NCBI GenBank assembly: GCA_964494015.1
Contig: CAZBQC010000004.1
Coordinates: forward strand, 1-30,953
Length of the DNA stretch: 30,953 nt
Direction of reading: 5' to 3'
Source: CAZBQC01 sp964494015
GTDB taxonomy: Bacteria > Bacillota_I > Bacilli_A > RF39 > UBA660
Shown: in pieces, positions 1 through 7,023 of the stretch
Position numbering within the stretch: the stretch's first letter is position 1
How the letters are laid out: the number at the start of each line of letters is the position of its first letter
The notes under the pieces: model-generated
Seen by the model: the letters and a program-made list of their open reading frames with translations, nothing else
What the model was told of the DNA's origin: nothing
The model's database searches: none
Program-made: the position numbers and the translations under genes

Positions 1-437
1 TTTTTTATATATGGGTCATTAATGATTTTAATATGAAGCTGATAATTTTTAATAGCTTCTTTCTCAGCATTTAAATCAGCAATTAATTTTTCTAAGACGT
101 TATTTCCATAATAGACATAACTACCATTCCAATAATTTCCTTGATTATAAAAAGTAGGATTTCCTCCTAATAAAATTATTAGTTGCGCTAAAATATCTAA
201 GTGATGCATTTCGACAATTGCAATATGTTCTAATACTTTAGCTATCTTAGGATTAGTATTATAAATCGTGAAATCATGATAAATGTATTGATTAATCGCT
301 GTCATTTCACTTACTACTCCAGTATAATCTTCTAAAAGAAGTAGAGCATAGTATTTATTTGGTTTTTGAACGCTAATGGGTGGATATGGTAGATTACTAG
401 CAGACATGAAATTTTTATTATTTTCCTTTTCTTTCAT
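1..437 (-). CDS. Ferritin-like diiron protein, 3' end cut off by the window
   Basis: I translated this by hand from the window edge. The frame is open for about 145 residues and starts at ATG 437-435, behind an AAGGAGA Shine-Dalgarno six bases upstream. The pattern fits a ferritin-like four-helix bundle. Helix 1 has GVVSEMTAINQYIYH with Glu44 as a likely metal ligand. Helix 2 has EHIAIVEMHH, giving the ExxH ligand pair Glu76/His79. A third helix begins at EKEAIKNY, and the fourth would lie outside the window. Ferritin-like families of this kind (rubrerythrin, bacterioferritin, manganese catalase, CotJC) bind two metal ions and handle iron or peroxide. I cannot tell which one this is without the C-terminus. 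A terminator at 496-520 separates it from the upstream SDR gene, so it is probably transcribed alone. Confidence 0.75.
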   Translation of the reverse strand, partial: MKEKENNKNFMSASNLPYPPISVQKPNKYYALLLLEDYTGVVSEMTAINQYIYHDFTIYNTNPKIAKVLEHIAIVEMHHLDILAQLIILLGGNPTFYNQGNYWNGSYVYYGNNVLEKLIADLNAEKEAIKNYQLHIKIINDPYIK

Positions 438-495
438 ATGAATCTCCTTTATTAAATAATATCGATTCATAACTAATATATGCTTATTTCGCAGC

Positions 496-520
496 AAAAA
501 AAAGATTGCTTTTAGCAACC
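496..520 (-). terminator. Rho-independent terminator after the SDR gene
   Basis: On the minus strand GGTTGC, loop TAAAA, GCAATC forms a 6-bp stem (one G-U pair) followed directly by eight T residues. It lies just past the SDR stop codon. Confidence 0.85.
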
Positions 521-540
521 TTTATAAATATCAGATCTTT

Positions 541-1311
541 TTATTTAGCACCCATTCCACCATCGATACGAAAAGCTGCTCCAGTTATATATTTAGCTTC
601 ATCAGATCCTAAATAATGAATAATGCTAGCTACTTCTTCATTATCAGCATAGCGACCTAGTGGAATCGTCGTTTCAAATCCTTTTTTAATATCTTCTCCC
701 CGACCCGGCATAATTCCATCTTCAATCGAACGCATCATGCGATTATTGACTGGACCAGGACAGACAGCATTGACCCGAATGCCAAACGGTGCTCCTTCTA
801 AAGCTGCTGTTTTAGTAATTCCTAAAACAGCATGTTTAGATGCCACATATGATCCTAATCCCTGGGAACCAATAAACCCTGCCACCGATGAAGTATTGAT
901 AATACTACCCTTTTTAGCTTTCATCATATGAGGCATGATGTGTTTAAGGCCAAAAAAAACTCCCTTAACATTGACCCCTAGGACTAAATCTAAATTTTCT
1001 TCTTCAGTATCGACAATATTTTGAACTTTTCCTTCAATTCCAGCATTATTGACAAAAACATCAATTCGACCAAACTTTTCGATCGTTCGATCAATATAAT
1101 ATTTTACTTGTTCCTCTTTGGAAACGTCGATTGTCGCTAAAAGACAATTTTCGTTAGTTAAACCTAATTCACGAGCAACTTCAAGTAATTTTTCTTTAGA
1201 CATATCAACTAAAACTAGTTTAGCATTTTCCTTAGCATATTTTATGGCGACGGATGCTCCAATTCCTCCAGCCGCACCAGTTATAACAACAACCTTTTCA
1301 CTAGTATTCAT
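541..1311 (-). CDS. Short-chain dehydrogenase/reductase (SDR), NAD-type
   Basis: This is a classical 256-residue SDR oxidoreductase with every hallmark present. The cofactor loop TGAAGGIG is at residues 11-18. Asp36 at the end of strand beta-2 favours NAD(H) over NADP(H). The NNAG motif is at 88-91, and the catalytic tetrad is Asn114, Ser142, Tyr155, Lys159. The CPGPV motif follows. The substrate cannot be read from sequence; relatives act on sugars, sterols or cyclic diols. I chose the ATG at 1311-1309 rather than the ATG 15 bases upstream, because the upstream ATG overlaps the Shine-Dalgarno GGAGG that serves the second one. It has its own extended -10 promoter (1341-1369) and its own terminator, so it is monocistronic. 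Confidence 0.92.
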   Translation of the reverse strand: MNTSEKVVVITGAAGGIGASVAIKYAKENAKLVLVDMSKEKLLEVARELGLTNENCLLATIDVSKEEQVKYYIDRTIEKFGRIDVFVNNAGIEGKVQNIVDTEEENLDLVLGVNVKGVFFGLKHIMPHMMKAKKGSIINTSSVAGFIGSQGLGSYVASKHAVLGITKTAALEGAPFGIRVNAVCPGPVNNRMMRSIEDGIMPGRGEDIKKGFETTIPLGRYADNEEVASIIHYLGSDEAKYITGAAFRIDGGMGAK

Positions 1312-1340
1312 TTTTGATACCTCCATATTTTACAATGATA

Positions 1341-1369
1341 ATTATATCATCACTTCTTTAAGAAAACAA
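1341..1369 (-). promoter_or_regulatory. Sigma-A promoter of the SDR gene
   Basis: The minus strand reads TTGTTT, a 17-bp spacer, then TATAAT preceded by TGA, which is an extended -10 element. The predicted transcript starts near 1334, about 23 bases before the chosen start codon. Confidence 0.65.
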
Positions 1370-1408
1370 TAATTATCTTCTAAATTCCTATCACCTAGAC
1401 AATTAAAT

Positions 1409-1437
1409 TGTATAATTAATTTTTACTAATTCATAAT
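1409..1437 (+). promoter_or_regulatory. Possible promoter of the 145-residue protein gene
   Basis: TTGTAT, a 17-bp spacer and CATAAT lie just upstream of the gene at 1464. A TATAAT at 1411-1416 is an alternative -10 but lacks a clear -35. The region is very AT-rich, so the assignment is weak. Confidence 0.3.
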
Positions 1438-1463
1438 AATAAAAGAGAAAGGTTGATAAAGTA

Positions 1464-1901
1464 ATGAACGAAAAATTTGAACTTTTAAAACATATTTATA
1501 GAGATGCTGAAATGGCTTCTTATACAATCGAAGAGTTAACTAAGGAGTTGAAAGATAAGGATAATAAAATTAAAAATATTATCGAAGATATTTTAAAACA
1601 ATATCAAGATTTTTTAAAGGAAACAGAATCTTTATTAAAAAAGCATAATGTGACTTTAACTGAAACTGGTTTGATGAGCAAGATGGGTGCTAAAATGGGC
1701 ATTATGAAAGATGTTAGAAATGATAATAGTGACTCTAGTATTTCCGAAATGTTAATCAAGGGAATATCGATGGGAAGTATCGATATGGAAAAGAAGATTA
1801 AAGACTACGAACAGTTAACCGATAAAGAATCAATAAAGTTAGCGAAAGATTTCCTTAAATTTCAAAGTAGTACGATTGAAGACTTGAAAAAATATTTATA
1901 A
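1464..1901 (+). CDS. Small all-helical protein of unknown function
   Basis: This 145-residue protein has no signal peptide and no membrane segment. It reads as amphipathic helices separated by a Gly/Met-rich turn (LMSKMGAKMGIMKDV, about residues 69-83) and a conserved-looking DSSISEMLIKGISMGS stretch (about 90-105). The length and the alternating helical pattern resemble small ferritin-like-fold families such as DUF2383 or DUF892. I see no convincing ExxH metal site, so I do not assign it to them. The start is supported by GAAAGG upstream. It converges with the DUF4153 gene, and the two share a bidirectional terminator that overlaps the neighbour's stop codon. It is the only plus-strand gene in the first 16 kb. 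Confidence 0.75.
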   Translation: MNEKFELLKHIYRDAEMASYTIEELTKELKDKDNKIKNIIEDILKQYQDFLKETESLLKKHNVTLTETGLMSKMGAKMGIMKDVRNDNSDSSISEMLIKGISMGSIDMEKKIKDYEQLTDKESIKLAKDFLKFQSSTIEDLKKYL

Positions 1902-1902
1902 A

Positions 1903-1922
1903 AAAACTACCTAAGTAGTTTT
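1903..1922. terminator. Bidirectional terminator between convergent genes
   Basis: AAAACTAC, loop CTAA, GTAGTTTT forms a perfect 8-bp stem. T runs follow on both strands (six T on the minus strand, five on the plus). It overlaps the stop codon of the DUF4153 gene. Confidence 0.8.
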
Positions 1923-3234
1923 AAAAATCACTATTCGAAAAACCAAAGGTTTCTTCCAAATCATCGAGTTTAAAGTCTTTTGGAAGTACATCCAAATCGC
2001 TAAGTTGATGGTTGTCTTCAAAGTAGATGAGAATATTCCAAATTTCTTGTTTTGTTTTTTGACTTAACATCGAATTTCTAATTATTGTATTATCTTTTAA
2101 CATATTATGTTTGATTAGTATTTTTTCAAATCTTTTCTCTTGACTTAATTTAGAGACATCGAATGAAGACAATGGACCAAATGCCGAAATAAATAATAGG
2201 ATGGATAAAGTTAATAAAATATATTTAACTTTATTTTTAGTCTTAAGAATCAATATTGATATCATCACAAAGATAAAACACATTAGAGAATAATATCTAG
2301 CTTCAGTAAAACCATACTGATTAATTCTAAGAAGAAATGAGACCAACATCATAATCATGGGAACTATTAAACCATACGGGTATATTCTTATAAACCCATC
2401 AGTTAACTTGTTAGAATTTTTCATTTTACTTGTAAAGTATAAAACTATTATTGAGATTAAGGAATAAGGTAATACTAAGTTACCTAACATATTGGAAGGC
2501 CATTTGAATTCAAATAAGATTTTAATGAAATAGGCATATAAAATAATCGTATACACACCCAAAACAGGATAGATAATATAAGTTGCAATCTTCTTAATAA
2601 AATTAGGATAATCTTTTCTTTCTAACTCTTTATTTGGTAATAAGGATAAAAATAAAGTTGGCATAATAATACCTAAAATAAAGACAGAAATTTCTGGATA
2701 TAGATATTCCTTAATAGATATTTCAAATAGTATTGAAATACTGTAAATGACGAAAAAGATGCCGATCATTAAGAGAAAATAACAAATTTCAGTGAGAATT
2801 AAACTGATAATTACTCGGTAACTATAATAATCACTATCTTCTTTCCTTCCAATAAAAGGTATAATTAAGAATAAGATAATAGTAATTAAGCATAAAAAGA
2901 AATATTTAAATAATTGAGTTATGATACTGATATCATGCAAAACAACTAAATAAACTAATGCCATGATGACCGGAATTAATATATATAGCAAGTTAGCATA
3001 TTTGGTCTTTTTATGTATTCTTTCGATAATACTTCTGATAATGATCGATAATACTCCACCATATATTAAAGTAAGGATCAAACGCATACTATTATCAGCA
3101 ATATGAATATTATAATAGCCGTTTTTAATTAATATCATGATCCCGATAGTAGAGAAAGTAAACAATAATAAACCGACATAATATTTTTTGATTGGCAAGA
3201 TTATTTTATCTTTAAGATTTTCAATTTTAATCAT
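1921..3234 (-). CDS. DUF4153 domain-containing membrane protein
   Basis: This 437-residue integral membrane protein has about ten or eleven predicted hydrophobic helices spread over residues 15-355, then a soluble C-terminal tail of roughly 80 residues. Two motifs typical of DUF4153 are visible: RINQYGFTEARYY after helix nine, and FGPLSSFDVSKLSQ at the start of the soluble tail. DUF4153 proteins are widespread in Firmicutes and have no established biochemical role. The start ATG follows AGGTGG. The upstream 269-residue gene ends only 22 bases away on the same strand, so the two are probably co-transcribed from the promoter at 4098-4126. Confidence 0.85.
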   Translation of the reverse strand: MIKIENLKDKIILPIKKYYVGLLLFTFSTIGIMILIKNGYYNIHIADNSMRLILTLIYGGVLSIIIRSIIERIHKKTKYANLLYILIPVIMALVYLVVLHDISIITQLFKYFFLCLITIILFLIIPFIGRKEDSDYYSYRVIISLILTEICYFLLMIGIFFVIYSISILFEISIKEYLYPEISVFILGIIMPTLFLSLLPNKELERKDYPNFIKKIATYIIYPVLGVYTIILYAYFIKILFEFKWPSNMLGNLVLPYSLISIIVLYFTSKMKNSNKLTDGFIRIYPYGLIVPMIMMLVSFLLRINQYGFTEARYYSLMCFIFVMISILILKTKNKVKYILLTLSILLFISAFGPLSSFDVSKLSQEKRFEKILIKHNMLKDNTIIRNSMLSQKTKQEIWNILIYFEDNHQLSDLDVLPKDFKLDDLEETFGFSNSDF

Positions 3235-3256
3235 ATTACCACCTATTATGATTATA

Positions 3257-4066
3257 TCATATTTTATTATATTTTATAATATGCCTTTTCCTCTTTGATT
3301 TTTTTAAAGACTCAATAAAGGCTTCGTGTCTACATTTTTGTGCTCTATTGTTTATTATAGCCAATTTTAATTCAATCTCGTGATAATTAACTTCAAGGCC
3401 CTCCTTTTTATAGGCATTGATTAGACTATCTCTTAAAAGTCTGTTCGTCATAAATTTGCAAACTAAGACTTTTTTATTTGATTTTACATTTTCAAACGAT
3501 TCACCATATAAATATTCAAGGTTAGGTGCTTCGACTTTTTCTAATCTAGGATAACAATTAAACTTATAATAATCTATCATTCTTACATTTGGTAAAACGA
3601 TGGTACTTATTCTGTTTTTTTTATCAGTAATCATTGGTGTCTTATAAGGGTGATATGAATACCCAGTGATCTTAAATACGGCTTTAGGAAATGTTAGTAC
3701 CACTCTATCTCCATGAACACTAGATATATCAATCTCTGTATCTACATTATATGGAAAGTATTGAACGCTTGGAATGAAACTTAGTTTATTGAAACTTTCG
3801 ATTTTTAAGCAACAATACTCTTCGTATATCTTTTTTAATTTATTTCTTGCTCTTAAATATTCTTCTTGATTAATTAAGAGGGAACTATATGCTTTTGAAA
3901 TAGATTCATTAATAAAACCTATGTATTCTTTAATTTTAAAAAGCAAATCATTATGTTTTTTAAATACCATCAGTCCTGAACTATCAATTTCTGAAATTTT
4001 TGCATCAACTTGTTTTATTAGACTTTCAATTTGATTTATTCCCTCAAACAATTCTTTTCTTTCCAT
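3257..4066 (-). CDS. Unrecognised 269-residue protein with coiled coil and possible LRR-like segment
   Basis: I do not recognise a family. The N-terminal part (about 1-115) is predicted to be helical and partly coiled coil, with many Lys/Glu/Ile positions. The middle (about 115-205) looks beta-rich. Its VLPNVRMIDYYKF, LEKVEAPNLEYLYG and SFENVKS stretches recall the irregular leucine-rich repeats of BspA-type proteins (LRR_5), without enough copies to be sure. The C-terminus is strongly basic. The ATG at 4066-4064 is preferred over an ATG at 4126: AAAGGAA precedes it, and the upstream ATG falls inside the -35 element of the promoter. It probably forms an operon with the DUF4153 gene. Confidence 0.7.
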   Translation of the reverse strand: MERKELFEGINQIESLIKQVDAKISEIDSSGLMVFKKHNDLLFKIKEYIGFINESISKAYSSLLINQEEYLRARNKLKKIYEEYCCLKIESFNKLSFIPSVQYFPYNVDTEIDISSVHGDRVVLTFPKAVFKITGYSYHPYKTPMITDKKNRISTIVLPNVRMIDYYKFNCYPRLEKVEAPNLEYLYGESFENVKSNKKVLVCKFMTNRLLRDSLINAYKKEGLEVNYHEIELKLAIINNRAQKCRHEAFIESLKKSKRKRHIIKYNKI

Positions 4067-4097
4067 AAATATATTTCCTTTTTTTGTATATGTATAT

Positions 4098-4126
4098 ATT
4101 ATAACATGATATGTTGCCATCAACAA
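4098..4126 (-). promoter_or_regulatory. Extended -10 promoter of the 269-residue gene / DUF4153 operon
   Basis: The minus strand reads TTGTTG, a 17-bp spacer, then TATAAT preceded by TGT. Transcription would start near 4091, about 25 bases before the chosen start codon. Confidence 0.7.
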
Positions 4127-4141
4127 ATTATTTCATAAAAC

Positions 4142-4166
4142 AAAAAAAGTTGATGATAAATCAACT
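4142..4166 (-). terminator. Rho-independent terminator of the helicase gene
   Basis: On the minus strand AGTTGA, a seven-base loop and TCAACT form a 6-bp stem followed by seven T residues. It lies 40 bases past the helicase stop codon. Confidence 0.85.
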
Positions 4167-4205
4167 AATCTTATCTTTGAAAGAAAACAACTATCTGTTT
4201 CAATT

Positions 4206-5450
4206 TTATTTAGTTTGATAAGATATTTTTCTTTGAAAATGCTCCTTTTTAGATCTAAAATTGTGATTGAAATATCTCTTTTTTTGACTAATTTTCTCTT
4301 CATTGTCAATTAATAAACCAAGTGGATACTTATGATCTTCGATAATCATAATTTTTTGTTTAATCAATTTTTCGATTTCATTGAGATATTTTTTTTCGTT
4401 TCTATCACATAAGGAAATAGCAATTCCTGTACAACCGGCTCTACCTGTACGTCCAATTCTGTGAACATATGATTCAGCCAGTTCAGGTAATTCATAATTA
4501 ATAACCTGAGATAGTTCAATAATATCTATACCGCGAGCGGCAATATCGGTAGCAATTAAAACCTTACTTTTGCCACTCTTAAAGTTATTAAGAGCACTGA
4601 CACGAGCATTTTGGGACTTATTACCATGAATAACTTCATTGTGAAGATTATTTTTATCGAGCAACAAGGCTAGTTTATTAGCACCATGTTTCGTACGAGT
4701 AAATATTAAAGTTGATACTACTTCTCTACTATTTAATATTTCTAACAATAAATTAGTTTTATTACCTTTATCGACGAAGTAGACCGATTGATCAATTTTA
4801 TCGACGGTTAAAGATGTAGTATTTGCTTCGACAGTCGTTGGATTTTTCAAAAAATCATTGGCTAACTTTCTAATAGTATTAGGCATCGTAGCTGAAAACA
4901 TTAATGTTTGTCTCTTCTCGGGGACATGGGCAATAATTTTTCTAATATCATGAATAAAACCCATATCTAACATCGTATCAGCTTCATCTAAAACTAAAAT
5001 ACTAACTGAGTTTAATTTAACGATATGTTGATTTACTAAGTCTAATAATCTGCCTGGAGTAGCTACTAAGATATCGACGCCTCTTCTTAAAACTTCTTCT
5101 TGTGATCTTTGGTTAACTCCACCCAAAACAACACCACATCTTAAGTTAGTGTATGATCCATACCTTCTAAAATTATCTCTGGTTTGAATAGCTAATTCTC
5201 TGGTTGGAGATAAAACTAAAACTTTTATTCCCGTACCACCAGTAATTTTTTCATTGTTTATAAAAGACTCAATTATTGGTAGCACAAAAGCAGCTGTTTT
5301 ACCAGTTCCTGTTTGTGCACAACCTAAAACATCTTTCCCTTGCAAGACAAGCGGAATAGCCGCTTCCTGAATTGGAGTTGGGATATGATGACCTAATTCT
5401 GTTAAAGACTTTAAAATTATATCAGATAGGCCTAATTCTTTAAATGACAT
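4206..5450 (-). CDS. rhlE: DEAD-box ATP-dependent RNA helicase, RhlE type
   Basis: This 414-residue protein unwinds or remodels RNA, typically in ribosome assembly or mRNA decay and often under cold stress. All helicase motifs are present: Q motif PTPIQ near 24-28, Walker A AQTGTGKT 45-52, PTREL 82-86, TPGR 131-134, DEAD 155-158, SAT 186-188, TDIAARGID 301-309 and HRIGRTGR 330-337. The SFKELGLS start and PTPIQEAAIP spacing match the RhlE branch. The short basic C-terminal tail probably binds RNA. The ATG at 5450-5448 lies behind AAGGAG. A longer frame to 5498 would translate through two leader hairpins and has no Shine-Dalgarno. The symbol reflects the subfamily, not proven orthology; CshA-type naming is also used in Firmicutes. 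Confidence 0.93.
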   Translation of the reverse strand: MSFKELGLSDIILKSLTELGHHIPTPIQEAAIPLVLQGKDVLGCAQTGTGKTAAFVLPIIESFINNEKITGGTGIKVLVLSPTRELAIQTRDNFRRYGSYTNLRCGVVLGGVNQRSQEEVLRRGVDILVATPGRLLDLVNQHIVKLNSVSILVLDEADTMLDMGFIHDIRKIIAHVPEKRQTLMFSATMPNTIRKLANDFLKNPTTVEANTTSLTVDKIDQSVYFVDKGNKTNLLLEILNSREVVSTLIFTRTKHGANKLALLLDKNNLHNEVIHGNKSQNARVSALNNFKSGKSKVLIATDIAARGIDIIELSQVINYELPELAESYVHRIGRTGRAGCTGIAISLCDRNEKKYLNEIEKLIKQKIMIIEDHKYPLGLLIDNEEKISQKKRYFNHNFRSKKEHFQRKISYQTK

Positions 5451-5471
5451 GATCTTCTCCTTTATTTTATC

Positions 5472-5487
5472 TTCTCGATGTCGAGAA
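5472..5487. promoter_or_regulatory. Perfect inverted repeat in the helicase leader
   Basis: TTCTCGA, two bases, TCGAGAA is a perfect 7-bp inverted repeat 22 bases upstream of the helicase start and about 10 bases before its Shine-Dalgarno. As RNA it can fold as a 6-bp stem with a four-base loop. It could be an operator for a dimeric regulator or an mRNA hairpin controlling translation. Confidence 0.55.
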
Positions 5488-5500
5488 CTTATTTTCATTA

Positions 5501-5531
5501 AAAAAGATAGTTAAATTTCTATCCTTTTTTT
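5501..5531 (-). terminator. Terminator-like hairpin upstream of the helicase (attenuator or upstream terminator)
   Basis: GATAG, an eight-base loop and CTATC form the core stem, flanked by an A run and a T run that extend the pairing. The minus-strand stem is followed by five T residues. It may stop transcripts arriving from the transposase side, or act as an attenuator if the helicase promoter lies upstream. A weak promoter-like pair (TTTAAT, 17 bp, TATGAT with its -10 at 5536-5541) would place the transcript start at the hairpin itself. Confidence 0.5.
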
Positions 5532-5637
5532 ATTAATCATATAAACAGTATCTTTATTATTAAACAGGTATCCTACACTTTTCATTACTTTATTAGTTCC
5601 ATACATTTATACATAATCTATTATTATTTATAATCAA

Positions 5638-5759
5638 TTAAAAACCCAACGAATTATATATCATAAAACTACACCACTACATATCTAAAAGATATAAAAT
5701 GGTAAATATCTTAAGACAATCGACTTCTATAAATAGAAATCAACTCATTGGGTATTTAA
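5638..5759 (-). ncRNA. 122-bp imperfect palindrome: candidate small structured RNA or MITE-like element
   Basis: The ends are 15-bp inverted repeats matching at 13 positions: TTAAAAACCCAACGA at 5638-5652 and, reversed, TTAAATACCCAATGA at 5745-5759. Read as minus-strand RNA, 5753-5745 pairs with 5652-5644 over nine base pairs including one U-G, and pairing continues outward after a single U-U mismatch. Inside, 5742-5719 folds into a 12-bp stem (three G-U pairs) around TTCTAT/ATAGAA with a two-base loop. A further AAGATAT/ATATCTT stem competes with ATATCT-TTT-AGATAT. Five T residues follow the closing stem. A promoter-like sequence sits exactly upstream (5760-5788). No reading frame of note is present. 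The alternatives are a small RNA with a terminator-like end, or a small transposon remnant with TTAA-ended inverted repeats next to the transposase fragment. Confidence 0.45.
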
Positions 5760-5788
5760 AGCATAACACATATATTTACTAATAGCAA
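5760..5788 (-). promoter_or_regulatory. Promoter-like sequence in front of the 122-bp element
   Basis: The minus strand reads TTGCTA, a 17-bp spacer, then TATGCT preceded by TGT (extended -10). The predicted transcript start near 5753 coincides with the first base of the closing stem of the palindrome. Confidence 0.5.
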
Positions 5789-5817
5789 GTGTTTTTATCA
5801 AAAATGTTAATTTATTC

Positions 5818-5868
5818 TTCTAGAGAAATCAATCATATGTCACACTTTTTATAAAATAATAGACAATT
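5818..5868 (+). repeat. Direct repeat, copy 1 (downstream of transposase)
   Basis: It begins TTCTAGAGAAATC and contains AATCATATGTCACA, then a T/A-rich stretch ending in ATAGACAATT. It matches copy 2 at roughly 85% of positions with small gaps. Confidence 0.75.
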
Positions 5869-5874
5869 GGTAAG

Positions 5875-6582
5875 TTAAGTTGAGTATATATATTCTTTAA
5901 TTATTTCATTAGGTGACTTAAATCCTAACACCTTTTTAGATACATTGTTATATCTACTGTTGTATCTTTTTATTTTCTTCTTTAAATCTTCTATTGATCT
6001 AAATTCATTCCTGCTATAAAATCTTTCTCCATCTATTTTGTGACTTCTTTCTACTTTTCCGTTCTGCCAGGGAGAATATGGTCTTGTTCTTCTATGTTTT
6101 ATTCTTAGATATCTTAATGTTTTCTCAAACATTGTTTCCTCATTTGTTTCTACTTGATTATTTACAAATTCAGGTCCATTATCTGTTTGTATTACATTTA
6201 TTTTTAATCCTATATTTTGCTCCGGCTTTCTTATAAATCTTGTTGTATTTGTTACACTTTTTTCGTCTACTACTTCTAGATATCTTTTCCTGGAATATTC
6301 ATCTATCGCAGTTATTTGATAGTATCTCTTATCTATTGTATCAAACATTAAGCATTCTTTCGGAATATATTTTATATCCACTTGGATTTTATCTCCTGGA
6401 TATTGACCTCTTATTTCTTCGTGTTTTGTATATCCTTTTCTTGCCTTTATTATTTCTTTTGGCATTTTGCCTATCTGCTTCATCATTGATCCATAACTCC
6501 GTTTATAACCTCGTTTTTGTAGTTGTACATACACTTCTGCGTATCCATCAGCTCGATATCTTCTCTTTACTTCTTTTATCAA
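5875..6582 (-). pseudogene. DDE transposase (IS3/IS481-like), N-terminally truncated
   Basis: The 235-residue frame covers the integrase-core catalytic domain. The DDE triad is intact: Asp69 in VDIKYIP, Asp134 in QTDNGPEF and Glu178 in NGKVERSH. Family members of this type that I recall are about 320-340 residues and carry an N-terminal helix-turn-helix that recognises transposon ends. Here the frame opens after a TGA inside the direct repeat, and the only available start is a TTG at 6582-6580 with no Shine-Dalgarno. The DNA-binding domain is therefore missing and the gene is probably inactive. The C-terminus, ending in GFKSPNEIIKEYI, looks complete. A split element with a separate upstream reading frame is possible but none is present. 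Confidence 0.8.
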
Positions 6583-6631
6583 TTCTAGAAAAATTAATCA
6601 TATGTCACATTTTATATAAAAATAGACTATT
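6583..6631 (+). repeat. Direct repeat, copy 2 (at the truncated end of the transposase)
   Basis: It begins TTCTAGAAAAATTAATC and contains AATCATATGTCACA. It abuts the first codon of the truncated transposase, and its last bases form part of the terminator hairpin of the neighbouring cassette. Confidence 0.75.
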
Positions 6632-6658
6632 CCTCTGTTTGAATAATAATCTATTTTT
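6618..6658 (-). terminator. Terminator of the three-gene accessory cassette
   Basis: AAAAATAGA pairs with TCTATTTTT (9 bp), with further inner pairing of CTATTC to GAATAA. The minus-strand 3' arm ends in five T residues. It lies 31 bases past the stop of the last cassette gene. Confidence 0.7.
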
Positions 6659-6688
6659 AATGGTTTTTTATAATTTTATTTTAATTAA

Positions 6689-6997
6689 CTATATCTTACC
6701 TTTAGTTCTTGCTTTTTTTGCAACACAGGTCCCATCAGTTTTATAAATCGCTACACTGTGTGTATCTGGTAAAAGTTTTAAATATCTATTAAGTATATCA
6801 TCAATAGAAATAAAATTAGGTATATCTGATTCATCGATTATGGGATCAAATTCTGAAAGACCTATCATGAATCCTTCTATTGTTTTACAGTATGCACCAA
6901 TAGAATAATAATCTTTGTAAAAACAAACTATTCTATATCCATCAGGATATTCTATGCCTGGTTCATTATATTTTAATTCTTCAATTGGAATATTCAT
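6689..6997 (-). CDS. Unrecognised 102-residue protein, last gene of the accessory cassette
   Basis: I do not recognise a family. The protein is small and soluble, with an acidic first two-thirds (IDESDIPNFISIDD) and a basic tail (KKARTKGK). It looks like a compact alpha/beta fold: YRIVCFYKDYYSIGAY and SVAIYKTDGTCVA are likely beta strands. A perfect GAGGAGG Shine-Dalgarno lies seven bases before the ATG, so it is a real gene. It is 26 bases downstream of the zinc-protease-like gene. Small acidic last genes of such cassettes are often immunity proteins or antitoxins, but nothing in the sequence proves that here. Confidence 0.7.
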   Translation of the reverse strand: MNIPIEELKYNEPGIEYPDGYRIVCFYKDYYSIGAYCKTIEGFMIGLSEFDPIIDESDIPNFISIDDILNRYLKLLPDTHSVAIYKTDGTCVAKKARTKGKI

Positions 6998-7023
6998 ATA
7001 CTATCCTCCTCGTATAAATTATA

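Larger units (their letters stand above)
5818..6631. mobile_element. Remnant of an insertion sequence flanked by direct repeats
   Basis: A truncated DDE transposase gene lies between two copies of a roughly 50-bp sequence, both in the same orientation (5818-5868 and 6583-6631). True insertion-sequence ends would be inverted, and I find no inverted pair or target-site duplication here. The arrangement therefore suggests a deletion or recombination product rather than an intact element. Confidence 0.6.

Noticed and set aside
737..1372. Two plus-strand open frames opposite the SDR gene
   Set aside because: The SDR frame has every family motif; these frames show none, have no ribosome binding site and are ordinary antisense shadows.
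6240..6746. A 168-residue plus-strand open frame across the transposase region
   Set aside because: It lies antisense to the transposase, is a run of Leu/Ile/Phe codons produced by the complement of a Lys-rich gene, has no Shine-Dalgarno, and ends inside the 102-residue gene.
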